64,000 nt of DNA from Aquitalea magnusonii (GTDB taxonomy: Bacteria > Pseudomonadota > Gammaproteobacteria > Burkholderiales > Chromobacteriaceae): assembly GCF_003202035.1 (NCBI RefSeq), contig NZ_QJKC01000005.1, forward strand, positions 1-64,000, in the 5' to 3' direction. The translations under genes were made by a program, and so were the position numbers. Below the pieces are notes generated by a model that saw nothing but the letters and a program-made list of their open reading frames with translations, was not told where the DNA came from and did no database searches. Shown in pieces: positions 19,758-28,079 of this stretch; the stretch's first letter is position 1, and each line of letters starts with the position of its first letter.

Positions 19758-20360
19758 ATGAAAATCGCCATCGTCACGTTTCAGGGTTTCAACGAGCTGG
19801 ACTCGTTCATTGCCGCCGGCATGCTTAACCGCATGCAGCCACATGGCTGGGAAGCCTGCATCACCAGCCCGAGTGAACAGATCACCTCGATGAACGGTGT
19901 CACCGTGCGCGCCCAGCAACCGCTGGAGTTTGCCAACCAGGCCGACGTGGTGCTGTTTGGCAGCGGCGTCATGACCCGTGACTTCGCCAACGACCCGGAA
20001 CTGCTGGCCCGCCTGCAGCTCAATCCGGCCCGCCAGCTGATTGGCGCACAGTGTTCCGGCACCCTGCTGATGGCCAGGCTGGGGCTGATCGACAAGCTGC
20101 CGGCCTGTACCGACCAGCGCACCAAACCCTGGGTGGAACAGGCCGGCATCGAAGTGCTTGACGCACCCTTCCATGCCAGCGGCAATCTGGCCACGGCCGG
20201 CGGCTGCCTGGCGGCGCAATACCTGGCCAGCTGGGTGATGCTCAAGCGCAGCAGCGAAACCGCCACCCGCGAAGCATTGGATTACGTGGTGCCGGTAGGG
20301 GAAAAGGCCAGCTATACCAACAAGCTGCTGGACACCGTGCGCCCCTTCATCAGCGGCTAG
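19758..20360 (+). CDS. DJ-1/PfpI family protein
   Basis: A 200-residue cytosolic protein of the DJ-1/PfpI (class I glutamine amidotransferase-like) fold. It begins MKIAIVTFQGFNELDSF and has the nucleophile elbow QLIGAQCSGTLLMA, where the cysteine (about residue 98) sits in the usual position. The remainder matches the ThiJ/PfpI core. Members act as chaperones, deglycases or isonitrile hydratases; nothing here selects one of these. AAGGAG lies 6 bases before the ATG. It is upstream of the kinase-psuG pair but separated from it by a gap with its own operator-like repeat. Confidence 0.85.
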   Translation: MKIAIVTFQGFNELDSFIAAGMLNRMQPHGWEACITSPSEQITSMNGVTVRAQQPLEFANQADVVLFGSGVMTRDFANDPELLARLQLNPARQLIGAQCSGTLLMARLGLIDKLPACTDQRTKPWVEQAGIEVLDAPFHASGNLATAGGCLAAQYLASWVMLKRSSETATREALDYVVPVGEKASYTNKLLDTVRPFISG

Positions 20361-20413
20361 CGCGCGCGGCCAGACCGCCCGGCGGCTTGACCCGGGCCGG
20401 TGACTGCGACACA

Positions 20414-20450
20414 ATCAAACAAAGGTTAGCATTACGGACATTTGTTTGAT
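20414..20450. promoter_or_regulatory. Inverted repeat over the start of the HTH-PfkB gene (candidate operator)
   Basis: ATCAAACAAA (20414-20423) and TTTGTTTGAT (20441-20450) form a perfect 10-base inverted repeat with a 17-base centre. The right arm overlaps the ATG of the kinase gene. Because that kinase has an N-terminal winged-helix domain, the repeat is a plausible binding site for autoregulation. It could also fold in RNA and hide the start codon. Confidence 0.55.
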
Positions 20451-21552
20451 GACACAACGTGAGCAGGAAATCCTGCAACTGCTGCGCCAGAACCCGCTGA
20501 TCCCGCAGCAACAGCTGGCAGACCAGCTGGGCATCAGCCGCTCGGCGGCAGCCGGCCACATCATGAAGCTGATGCAAAAAGGCCATATCCTGGGCAAAGG
20601 CTACATCCTGGCCGAGACCCGCTATGTGGTGCTGCTGGGCGGGGCCAATATGGACATTCGCGGCAGCACGCCGGCCAGCCTGCGCTTTGGCGACTCCAAT
20701 CCCGGCCAGGTCAGCTGCTCGCCCGGAGGCGTGGCGCGCAATATTGCCGAGAATCTGGCGCGGCTGGGAGCGGATTGCCGGCTGCTCAGCGCCGTGGGCG
20801 ACGATCTGTATGGCCGCTCGCTACTGGACTCCACCCAGCGCGCCGGGGTGGATGTGCGCCCGGTGCTGGTGCTGCCGGACGCCGCCACCTCCACCTATCT
20901 GTCCATCCACGGCCCGGATGGCGACATGGCCATCGCCATCAACGACATGCAGGTGCTGAACCGGCTGGATGCCGCCAGGCTGGCCCCGCAGCGCGAGCTG
21001 GTCCGCCATGCCGGCCTGATCGTGGCCGACGCCAACCTGTCACCCGACGCACTGGCCTGGCTGTTTGCCGAAGCCGAACAACAGCCGGTGTTTGTCGATA
21101 CCGTGTCAGCCTTCAAGGCCGAACGCATCCGCCCCTGGCTGGGCCGCATCCACACCATCAAGCCCAATCGCCTCGAAGCCGCCACCCTGTCCGGCCTGCC
21201 ACTGGCTGGCCCAGCCGATGCGCCGGCCGTCGCCGACTGGTTTCACCAGCAGGGCGTGCAGCAAGTCATCCTCAGCCTGGCGGGTGACGGCGTGTTCTAC
21301 AGCAGCGCCGCAGGCCAGGGCTGGAGCCCGGCCCCGCAGGTGGACATCGTCAACGCCACCGGCGCCGGCGATGCGCTGATGGCTGGCCTGGCCTGGGGCT
21401 GGCTGCAACAATTGCCGCTGGCCGAAGCGGTATGCCTGGCCCAGGCCTGCGCCGCGCTGACCCTGAGCTGCGCCGCCACCAACAACCCTACCCTGTCGCT
21501 GGCCGCCATCCAGCAGCTGTGCCCAACCCTGTCTTACCCGGAGCCATCATGA
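20449..21552 (+). CDS. Pseudouridine kinase-like PfkB protein with N-terminal HTH
   Basis: A 367-residue fusion. Residues 1-60 form a winged helix-turn-helix (QQLADQLGISRSAAAGHIMK), and the rest is a PfkB sugar kinase with the N-terminal glycine-rich GGANMDIRG, SCSPGGVARNIAENLARLG and the C-terminal catalytic motif NATGAGDALMAG. Its stop overlaps the psuG start (ATGA), so it is the pseudouridine kinase partner: it phosphorylates pseudouridine so that PsuG can split it to uracil and ribose-5-phosphate. E. coli YeiI has a similar HTH-PfkB build. ATG at 20449 is preferred; a TTG sits one codon earlier. Likely self-regulating through the repeat at its start. Confidence 0.88.
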   Translation: MTQREQEILQLLRQNPLIPQQQLADQLGISRSAAAGHIMKLMQKGHILGKGYILAETRYVVLLGGANMDIRGSTPASLRFGDSNPGQVSCSPGGVARNIAENLARLGADCRLLSAVGDDLYGRSLLDSTQRAGVDVRPVLVLPDAATSTYLSIHGPDGDMAIAINDMQVLNRLDAARLAPQRELVRHAGLIVADANLSPDALAWLFAEAEQQPVFVDTVSAFKAERIRPWLGRIHTIKPNRLEAATLSGLPLAGPADAPAVADWFHQQGVQQVILSLAGDGVFYSSAAGQGWSPAPQVDIVNATGAGDALMAGLAWGWLQQLPLAEAVCLAQACAALTLSCAATNNPTLSLAAIQQLCPTLSYPEPS

Positions 21553-22475
21553 CCCAACACGCTTACCTGGACATCCATCCCGAAGTCGCCGCCGCCCTGG
21601 CCGCCGGCCAGCCGGTGGTGGCACTGGAATCCACCATCATTTCGCATGGCATGCCCTATCCGCAGAATGTGGAAACCGCCCTGCAAGTGGAAGCCGAAGT
21701 GCGCGCCCATGGCGCGGTGCCGGCCACCATTGCCATCATCAATGGCCGGCTGAAAGCCGGCCTCAGCCGCGCAGACATCGAAGTGCTGGGCAAGAACGGC
21801 CGCGAGGTGGTCAAGGTCAGCCGCCGTGACATCCCCTTTATCGTGGCAGCCGGCCAGACCGGTGCCACCACCGTGGCCTCCACCATGATCGTGGCCGCCA
21901 TGGCCGGCATCCGCGTGTTCGCCACCGGTGGCATTGGTGGTGTGCATCGCGGTGCGCAGCAGAGCTTCGACATTTCTGCCGACTTGCAGGAACTGGCGCA
22001 GACCCCGCTGGCCGTGGTGTGTGCCGGGGCCAAGTCCATTCTCGACCTGGGCCTGACCCTGGAATATCTGGAAACCCATGGCGTGCCGGTCATCGGCTAT
22101 CAAACCACCACCCTGCCGGCCTTCTTCAGCCGCGACAGCGCCTTCAAGGTGGACTACCGCCTGGATAGCCCGGCCGCCATCGCCGCCGTGATGAAAGCCA
22201 AGTGGGAGCTGCAACTGCAAGGCGGCATGGTGGTGGCCAACCCGATTCCCGCGCAATACGCCCTGTCCAGCGCCAGCATCGATGCCGCCATCGAACAGGC
22301 CCTGGGTGAAGCCAGCGCACAAGGCATTGGCGGCAAGGAATCCACCCCCTTCCTGCTGGCACGGGTATGCGAACTGACCGGTGGCAACAGCCTGGCCGCC
22401 AATATCCAGCTGGTGCTGAACAATGCCCGGCTGGCGGCCGCCATTGCCGGCGACTACTGCCGTCTGCACGGCTGA
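21549..22475 (+). CDS. psuG: Pseudouridine-5'-phosphate glycosidase (PsuG)
   Basis: Splits pseudouridine 5'-phosphate into uracil and ribose 5-phosphate, breaking a C-C glycosidic bond in the cytosol. The 308 residues match the family length and carry its signatures: ALESTIISHGMPYPQN near the N terminus, GQTGATTVASTM, FATGGIGGVHRG, GAKSILDLGLTLE with the active-site lysine region, and VANPIPAQYAL. The ATG overlaps the TGA of the upstream kinase, a coupled arrangement seen in many bacteria. The operon therefore recycles modified nucleoside from RNA turnover. Confidence 0.95.
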   Translation: MTQHAYLDIHPEVAAALAAGQPVVALESTIISHGMPYPQNVETALQVEAEVRAHGAVPATIAIINGRLKAGLSRADIEVLGKNGREVVKVSRRDIPFIVAAGQTGATTVASTMIVAAMAGIRVFATGGIGGVHRGAQQSFDISADLQELAQTPLAVVCAGAKSILDLGLTLEYLETHGVPVIGYQTTTLPAFFSRDSAFKVDYRLDSPAAIAAVMKAKWELQLQGGMVVANPIPAQYALSSASIDAAIEQALGEASAQGIGGKESTPFLLARVCELTGGNSLAANIQLVLNNARLAAAIAGDYCRLHG

Positions 22476-22562
22476 GCCACCTGCCCGCCCCTGCTGCCGC
22501 CATGGTTGACGCCGGCTGGCGGCAGGGGTGTAATCAACGGCCCGCCAAACCAATACCCTGCC

Positions 22563-23246
22563 ATGAACGCTCCCTCTGCCCCCCTGCCCCTGTCCGACAC
22601 CCCGCTGCTGCAATACTGGCAACAACAGCTGATCGCGCTGCTGCAACAGCAAGCGGCCGACGATGATGGCGCGCATGACCTCAGCCATTTCCATCGCGTC
22701 TGGGCTGCCGCACGGCACATCCTGCAACAGCACAGCGAGGCCGATGCCCTGGTGGTGCTGGCTGCCTGCTATCTGCATGATCTGGTCAATCTGCCCAAGA
22801 ACCACCCGCAGCGCGAACAGGCGTCGCGCATGGCCGCCGCCAAGGCCGGCCCGCTGCTGCAGGCGGCCGGTTTTCCTGCCGACAGACTGCAGGCCGTGGC
22901 CCACGCCATCGAGGCACACAGTTTTTCCGCCAATATCACGCCACGCACGCTGGAAGCACAGATCGTGCAGGATGCCGACCGCATGGATGCGCTGGGAGCC
23001 ATTGGCCTGGCGCGCATGTTTTACACCTCCGGCCGCATGGGTCGCCAGCTGGCGCACGCGGATGATCCGCTGGCCAGCACACGCCAGCTGGACGACCGTG
23101 AATACGCGCTGGATCACATCGAGGTCAAGCTGGAAAAGCTGCCGGCCATGATGCAGACGGCAGCCGGACGTGCCATGGCGGAAGAACGCCTGCAGCGGCT
23201 GCGCACCTTTCGCCAGCAGTTTGTCGAGGAATGGCTGGCCCGCTGA
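22563..23246 (+). CDS. HD-domain phosphohydrolase (YedJ-like)
   Basis: A 227-residue soluble protein with a metal-binding HD domain: the first histidine and aspartates are in AHDLSHFHRVWAAARHIL, the HD pair in CYLHDLVNLPKNHP, a further conserved IEAHSF, and the final aspartate in QDADRMDALGAIGLARMF. This order matches the YedJ/YpgQ group of uncharacterised phosphohydrolases. It follows psuG by 87 bases and may be in the same transcript; the link would be handling of a nucleotide, which is inference. Start chosen at ATG 22563 because upstream sequence is not domain-like; no clear ribosome binding site is visible. Confidence 0.85.
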   Translation: MNAPSAPLPLSDTPLLQYWQQQLIALLQQQAADDDGAHDLSHFHRVWAAARHILQQHSEADALVVLAACYLHDLVNLPKNHPQREQASRMAAAKAGPLLQAAGFPADRLQAVAHAIEAHSFSANITPRTLEAQIVQDADRMDALGAIGLARMFYTSGRMGRQLAHADDPLASTRQLDDREYALDHIEVKLEKLPAMMQTAAGRAMAEERLQRLRTFRQQFVEEWLAR

Positions 23247-23385
23247 ATGCCGTACTTCACCGGATGGGCAGCGCCAGCACTGCGGCGTATGATGGGACAA
23301 AAGTCGTCAAGAAAAGAAGCGCCCTGCCCGGCGGTTTTGCATCAAACCACGGCAGGCCATGGCGCTTCCATAGAGGAGATGTCCC

Positions 23386-23829
23386 ATGGAATACCATTAC
23401 GGAAGACTGCTCGACCATGTTCACCTTGTCGTGTCCGACCTGCCGGCCAGCAAGCGCTTTTACCGCGCCGTGCTGCAGGCCCTGGGACGTGAACTGACCG
23501 GTGAAGGTCCGGATTATTTCTGGGCCGACGAACTGTTTGTCTCCTGCGGCAGCCCGGCCAGCCGCAGCCATGTGCATCTGGCCTTCCAGACAGCCGATCC
23601 GGGCCGGGTGCAGCGTTTTTATCAGGCCGGGCTGGCCGCCGGCGGCAGCGACAATGGCCAGCCGGGCGAACGCCCCTACCACGGTGGCTATTACGCCGCC
23701 TATCTCACCGACCCGGACGGCAACAATATCGAAGCAGTGTTCCACGGCCCGCACTGGCGCAGCGCTGCCTCTATCCAGGTGCAGCCGCGCTGCCAGGATG
23801 TGGCGGCACCGTTTACCGTGTGTGAATAA
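23386..23829 (+). CDS. VOC-family (glyoxalase-like) protein
   Basis: A 147-residue protein of the vicinal-oxygen-chelate fold. It starts with LLDHVHLVVSDLPASKRFY, the usual first beta-alpha unit carrying a metal-binding His, and ends with AAYLTDPDGNNIEAVFHG, which supplies the last metal-binding Glu. A middle segment, SHVHLAFQTADPGRVQRFY, opens the second module. The family includes glyoxalase I, fosfomycin-resistance enzymes and dioxygenases; the substrate cannot be told. GAGGAG is 9 bases before the ATG. A second, different VOC gene follows. Confidence 0.88.
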   Translation: MEYHYGRLLDHVHLVVSDLPASKRFYRAVLQALGRELTGEGPDYFWADELFVSCGSPASRSHVHLAFQTADPGRVQRFYQAGLAAGGSDNGQPGERPYHGGYYAAYLTDPDGNNIEAVFHGPHWRSAASIQVQPRCQDVAAPFTVCE

Positions 23830-23993
23830 GCCGCCGACAAGCGCAACCGGTTTGGCCTGCGCCGGATGATCAGCGCCTAGTGCCGGCCGGCATGAGACAG
23901 ACGGCAAGACCAGCCATGCCCATGGCGCAGGCGTTTTCAACGCCGCATCACCGCAGCACAGCAAACGATGAAGGACTTTTTCAGGAGAACATC

Positions 23994-24365
23994 ATGATTG
24001 GCTACGTCACTCTCGGCAGCAACGACCTGCAGCGCGCTGCCGCCTTCTACGACACCTTGCTGGCCGGCATCGGTGCCAGCCGCCTGTGGGAAATGGACCG
24101 TGGCATCTGCTGGGGCACCCATCCGGAGCGGCCACAACTGGCCATCATGCGGCCATTCAATGGCGAGCCGGCCACGGCAGGCAACGGGGTGATGGTGGGC
24201 TTTTATCTGGACAACCGTGCCGACGTCGACAAACTGCACGCTCATGCACTGCAGCTGGGCAGCCAGGACGAGGGCGCGCCCGGCCTGCGCGGTGACGACT
24301 TCTACGGTGCCTATTTCCGCGACCTGGATGGCAACAAGCTGTGTTGTTTCACCATGGTCAAATAA
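23994..24365 (+). CDS. Small VOC-family protein
   Basis: A 123-residue VOC-fold protein beginning MIGYVTLGSNDLQRAAAFYD and ending FYGAYFRDLDGNKLCCF, the typical first and last strands of the fold. It is only distantly like the gene upstream, so this is not a recent tandem copy. AGGAG precedes the chosen ATG; the frame is open further upstream, but that sequence is not family-like. It is related to uncharacterised glyoxalase-like proteins. A hairpin with a T tract on the minus strand lies right after it. Confidence 0.85.
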   Translation: MIGYVTLGSNDLQRAAAFYDTLLAGIGASRLWEMDRGICWGTHPERPQLAIMRPFNGEPATAGNGVMVGFYLDNRADVDKLHAHALQLGSQDEGAPGLRGDDFYGAYFRDLDGNKLCCFTMVK

Positions 24366-24389
24366 AAAAACGGAGGGCCATGCCCTCCG
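24363..24389 (-). terminator. Terminator for metNIQ
   Basis: CGGAGGGC and GCCCTCCG arms around CAT with seven As on the left side, which is a T tract on the minus strand. It lies about 80 bases beyond the metQ stop. A second GC-rich hairpin, GGGCCGCCC/GGGCGGCCC, is at 24432-24453. Confidence 0.8.
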
Positions 24390-24467
24390 CACAAGTCTTG
24401 TAGCCAGGAGTGTTACAAGAAAACCGTATCCGGGCCGCCCACCAGGGCGGCCCTTTGCATGGCCGGC

Positions 24468-25277
24468 TTATTTCCAGCCCTGCGGGAATTTGTAGCCTAC
24501 ATACTTTTGCTTGGCCCAGTCGCTGAAGGCGCGGGAGTTGTAGGCGGCAATCACATCACGCGCCCACGGCTTGCCGGCATCGGCCGCCCGCACCACACCC
24601 CAGTTGACATAGGCATAGCTCTTTTCCTGATAGATGGCCTCGGTCAGCTTGATGCCGGAGCTGGTGGCGTAGTTGCCATTGATCACGGCAAAGTCGACAT
24701 CATTGCGCGAACGCGGCAGCTGGGCAGCTTCCAGCTGGACAATCTTCAGCTTCTTCACATTCTGGGCAATATCCCGCTCGGAGGCGGTCAGCGGATTGAT
24801 GCCCGGCTTGAGCTTGACCCAGCCCAGATCGTTCAGCATCACCAGCGCACGGGCAAAGTTGGACGGATCGTTTGGTGCGGAAACCGTGCTGCCATCCTTC
24901 ACGTCCTTGAGCGATTTGAGCTTGCCCGGATAAATGCCCAGCGGAGCGGTCGGCACCTGGAACACTTCCTTCAGGCTCAGCTTGTGTTCCTTGACGAAGC
25001 TGTCCAGGTAAGGCTTGTGCTGGAACACGTTCACGTCCAGCGCGCCTTCCTGCAAGGCCAGATTGGGACGCACATAGTCTGTGAATTCCACCAGCTTCAC
25101 GCTATAGCCCTGCTTTTCCAGGATGGGCTTGATCGACTGCTTGACCATGTCGCCAAAGTCACCCACGGTGGTGCCAATCACGATTTCCTTCTTGGCCGGG
25201 TCGGCAGCCAGGGCAGAACCGGCCACGGCCAGGCCCAGCAGCGAGGCGGCCAGCGCCTTGATGACAAATCTACGCAT
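24468..25277 (-). CDS. metQ: Methionine ABC transporter substrate-binding protein MetQ
   Basis: Binds D- or L-methionine outside the membrane for the MetNI importer. The 269-residue NlpA/MetQ family protein has an N-terminal signal MRRFVIKALAASLLGLAVAG ending SALAA; there is no lipobox cysteine, so it appears to be a soluble periplasmic protein and not the lipoprotein seen in E. coli. The mature part has EIVIGTTVGDFGD, VKLVEFTDYVRPN and NVFQHKPYLDSFV, all typical. AAGGAG lies 6 bases before the ATG. It is third in metN-metI-metQ, 83 bases after metI. Confidence 0.93.
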   Translation of the reverse strand: MRRFVIKALAASLLGLAVAGSALAADPAKKEIVIGTTVGDFGDMVKQSIKPILEKQGYSVKLVEFTDYVRPNLALQEGALDVNVFQHKPYLDSFVKEHKLSLKEVFQVPTAPLGIYPGKLKSLKDVKDGSTVSAPNDPSNFARALVMLNDLGWVKLKPGINPLTASERDIAQNVKKLKIVQLEAAQLPRSRNDVDFAVINGNYATSSGIKLTEAIYQEKSYAYVNWGVVRAADAGKPWARDVIAAYNSRAFSDWAKQKYVGYKFPQGWK

Positions 25278-25360
25278 ACGAACTCCTTGCGATATACAGG
25301 TAGGGGAAAATGCCGGGCTGGGCTGGACAGGCCAGCCCGCCCGGTCTGGAATCAATCCGC

Positions 25361-26047
25361 TCAGCGCTTGTCCAGCCGCGCGGCCAGACGGTTGCCGACA
25401 AACTGGATGATCTGCACGATCAGCACCAGCAGCAGCACCATGGCCACCATCACGTCGGTCTGGAAGCGGTAATAACCATAGCGGATGGCCAGGTCGCCAA
25501 TGCCGCCACCACCCACCACCCCCGCCACGGCGGAGTAACTCAGAAAACTGATGGTGAGAATGGTCAGGCTGGAAATCAGCCCGGAGCGCGCCTCGTTCAG
25601 CAGTACCTTGACGATGATCTGCAGCGGGCTGGCGCCCATGGCCTCGGCCGCCTCCACCACCCCGCGCGGGATTTCACGCAGGGTTTGCTCCACCAGACGG
25701 GCGAAATAGGGAATGGCGGCAAAGGACAGCGGCACGGCAGCGGCCACCGGGCCGATGGTGCTGCCGACGATCAGCCGGGTCAGCGGCACCAGCGACACCA
25801 TCAGGATGATGAAGGGGAAGGAGCGCACCAGGTTCACCGTCCAGCCCAGCAGGCCATGGACCCAGCGGTTGGCAAACAGCTGCCCCGGCTGTGACAGGTA
25901 CAACACGATGCCCAGCGGGCCACCCAGGGTAATGGCGGCCGCCAGCCCCACCGCCAGCATCAGCGCCGTTTCGCGGCAGGCCTGCCAGATTTCCGGAGCC
26001 ATGCTGGCCAGATCAGCCAGCGCAGCGGCAAAAGTCAGTTCTTCCAT
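25361..26047 (-). CDS. metI: Methionine ABC transporter permease MetI
   Basis: Inner-membrane permease of the methionine importer; 228 residues, normal for MetI, with five predicted helices. The MetI signature is present: TVNLVRSFPFIILMVSL, IPYFARLVEQTLREIPRGVV, then EAAEAMGASPLQII, which is the EAA loop that docks on MetN. SYSAVAGVVGGGGIGDLAIR is also characteristic. The frame is open upstream into metN, but the ATG overlapping the metN stop (TAATG) is the correct start by alignment of the family N terminus. Confidence 0.95.
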   Translation of the reverse strand: MEELTFAAALADLASMAPEIWQACRETALMLAVGLAAAITLGGPLGIVLYLSQPGQLFANRWVHGLLGWTVNLVRSFPFIILMVSLVPLTRLIVGSTIGPVAAAVPLSFAAIPYFARLVEQTLREIPRGVVEAAEAMGASPLQIIVKVLLNEARSGLISSLTILTISFLSYSAVAGVVGGGGIGDLAIRYGYYRFQTDVMVAMVLLLVLIVQIIQFVGNRLAARLDKR

Positions 26048-26784
26048 TACGCGGCCTCCAGCAGCGAGCGCGCCAGCGCCGAGCGGGCATCCACTTCTGC
26101 CCCGTTGACTTCCACCACCTCCACCACGCGACCGGCATCCAGTACCGCGGCACGATGGCAGATGGAGCGCACCACATGCATTTCGTGGGTGACAATCACC
26201 ACCGTCACGCCAAAGCGTTGATTGATATCCTTCAGGCAATCCAGAATGGATTGGGTGGTCTTGGGGTCGAGTGCGGAGGTGGGTTCGTCCGCCAGAATCA
26301 CCTTGGGCCGCGGCGCCAGCGCACGGGCAATGCCTACCCGCTGCTTCTGCCCGCCGGACAGCTGCGCCGGATAGTGCCCGGCCCGGTCGGTCAGGCCGAC
26401 AATCTCCAGGCACTCGGCCACGCGGCTGGCGATGTCTGCAGCAGACCAGCCGGCAATTTCCAGCGGAAAGGCGATATTGCCGGCCACCGTGCGATTGGCC
26501 ATCAGGTTGAATTGCTGGAACACCATGCCCAGTTGCTGGCGCGCCCGGCGCAGGGCCTTGGCATCCAGCGCGGTCAGGTCCTGCCCGGCCACGATGACGG
26601 CACCGGAATCAGGCCGCTCCAGCAGATTGATCAGTCGCAGCAGCGTGGATTTGCCGGCACCGGAAAAGCCGATCAGGCCGAACACTTCGCCGGCAGCAAT
26701 CGACAGCGAGGTATCGCAAACAGCATCAAACCAGCCGCCGTCGGGGCGGCGAAAGCGCTTGCAGATATTTTGCAGATGAATCAT
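26047..26784 (-). CDS. metN: Methionine ABC transporter ATPase MetN (short form)
   Basis: Cytosolic ATPase that drives MetI. It has Walker [10 protein letters not shown] (about 38), Q-loop VFQQFNLM, signature [15 protein letters not shown] and Walker [14 protein letters not shown], with H-loop VTHEMHVV. At 245 residues it ends soon after the ATPase core, whereas E. coli MetN (343 residues) carries a C-terminal methionine-sensing NIL domain that causes feedback inhibition. That domain is absent here, and the stop is followed directly by metI, so this is a natural short form and not a truncated gene. First gene of the operon. Confidence 0.94.
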   Translation of the reverse strand: MIHLQNICKRFRRPDGGWFDAVCDTSLSIAAGEVFGLIGFSGAGKSTLLRLINLLERPDSGAVIVAGQDLTALDAKALRRARQQLGMVFQQFNLMANRTVAGNIAFPLEIAGWSAADIASRVAECLEIVGLTDRAGHYPAQLSGGQKQRVGIARALAPRPKVILADEPTSALDPKTTQSILDCLKDINQRFGVTVVIVTHEMHVVRSICHRAAVLDAGRVVEVVEVNGAEVDARSALARSLLEAA

Positions 26785-27134
26785 TCAAACACTCCAGAAT
26801 GCAGAAAGCCCGCCAATGACTGCGGCGGGCTGGGCATGGAATCTTTGAATGCTTGGTAAAGATTATATAAGCAGAAGAGAGTGCATCGGGGTCTGCTTAC
26901 CCACGCTTTAGCTGTTTTACGCCCGCAAGCTGTGTCAAATCGGCGATCAAGTTTGGATGTATTTGAACATGGATTTTCATATTGCGTCAAGCCCAATGCA
27001 GCATTCCTGCCATGAATAGACATTTTTTGCAGGAAACCGGCGTTATTACACCAGAATACTCAGGAATCAAGCAGTGATTGATCAATCGGCAATCGCCGAT
27101 ATTCCAATGCGAAAACAGCCCCCCCCACGCCTGC
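26785..27134 (-). promoter_or_regulatory. Upstream region of metNIQ with candidate promoter and leader hairpin
   Basis: No gene is seen in these 350 bases. On the minus strand a TATAAT (plus-strand 26862-26867) could be the -10 of metNIQ; its -35 is weak. Between it and metN is a hairpin, AGCCCGCC and GGCGGGCT arms (about 26806-26830), followed by TTC, which may act as a leader attenuator or only shape the 5' end. I could not recognise a known SAM or methionine riboswitch. The rest, up to the end of the next gene, is AT-rich with no clear signal. Confidence 0.45.
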
Positions 27135-27881
27135 TCAGGCAGGCAACAAGGAGGCGCAGATCGGCAGGTGGTCGGATAACCGCGACCAGGGCCGGCCATG
27201 CTGCACTTCGGCACTCACCACCTGCAGGCCGCGCACATAGATGCGATCCAGCGGCAACAGCGGCATGCGCGCCGGAAAACTCAGCGCATAGCGCCCGCTC
27301 TTTTGCTGGAACACCTCCTGCAGGCCGGCCTCCTGCAGGCAGTGGCTGGCCTCGCCCTGCCAGTCATTGAAGTCGCCGGCCAGGATGATGGGCACATCCG
27401 GCGCAATGGCAGCACCGATGTAATGCACCAGATTGGCATATTGCTTGCGGCGGTCGCGCGCCAGCAGATTGAGATGGGCACACAAGGCCACCACCGGCTG
27501 CTGCCAGCCCTTGGGCAGCATCACGCAATGCAGCACGCCCCGGCTTTCAAAGCGGTTGACCGAGATATCGCGATTGCACCACTCGATGATGGGATAGCGT
27601 GACAGCAGCGCATTGCCATGGTGGCCATGCTCATACGCCGCATTCAGCCCGTAGGCCACCTTGTGGTCCAGCCGCCGTGCCAGGTAGTGGTGCTGCGGCA
27701 GCAGCGGCCAGCCCTCATGACGCAAGGCGCGCAGCAGGTTCTTGCCCTGTACCTCCTGCAAGAACAGCAGGTCGGGGGACAGTGTCTCCAGCGCCTGGGC
27801 AATTTCTTCCACGCGCAGGTGACGGTTAAGCGGCGACATGCCTTTGTGGATGTTATAGGTAGTGACCTTGAGGGGATTCAT
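27135..27881 (-). CDS. Endonuclease/exonuclease/phosphatase family protein
   Basis: A 248-residue metal-dependent hydrolase of the EEP fold. Signatures in order: KVTTYNIHKGMSPLNRHL (first Asn), LLFLQEVQG (metal-binding Glu), the central VPIILAGDFNDWQGEAS (Asp/Asn pair), and the C-terminal WSRLSDHLPICASL (final Asp-His). Members cut DNA or phosphodiesters of lipids and small molecules; this subgroup is often found next to cardiolipin synthase, but no such gene is here, so the substrate is open. No signal peptide. It is the last chromosomal gene before the prophage. Confidence 0.88.
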   Translation of the reverse strand: MNPLKVTTYNIHKGMSPLNRHLRVEEIAQALETLSPDLLFLQEVQGKNLLRALRHEGWPLLPQHHYLARRLDHKVAYGLNAAYEHGHHGNALLSRYPIIEWCNRDISVNRFESRGVLHCVMLPKGWQQPVVALCAHLNLLARDRRKQYANLVHYIGAAIAPDVPIILAGDFNDWQGEASHCLQEAGLQEVFQQKSGRYALSFPARMPLLPLDRIYVRGLQVVSAEVQHGRPWSRLSDHLPICASLLPA

Positions 27882-28037
27882 TTAAAAATCAATCACTTAA
27901 AACAAAATCACACATGAAAAAGCAGCAATAAAAGAAAAATTTCGTCACTGAAAAATCAAAGACTTAGCAACGAATATCGGGATAAAGATCACCACTGTCA
28001 CATGAGGTAAGCTCATTAATCTACAGCATTATGGACA

Positions 28038-28070
28038 AATGAAAGCCCCATTGACAGGGCTTTCATTTTT
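28038..28070. terminator. Terminator at the left end of the prophage
   Basis: GAAAGCCC and GGGCTTTC arms around CATTGACA with T-rich sequence on the right and a short A-rich flank on the left. It lies just beyond the Rz stop and would end the late leftward transcript; it also has a T tract for rightward reading. Confidence 0.75.
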
Positions 28071-28079
28071 TAAAAATGT

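Noticed and set aside
21534-23300. 588-codon open frame antisense to psuG and the HD gene
   Set aside because: It crosses two real genes on the other strand and has shadow composition.
27882-28037. Possible attL at the left prophage border
   Set aside because: The right border is outside the window, so no direct repeat can be matched; the AT-rich stretch alone is not evidence.
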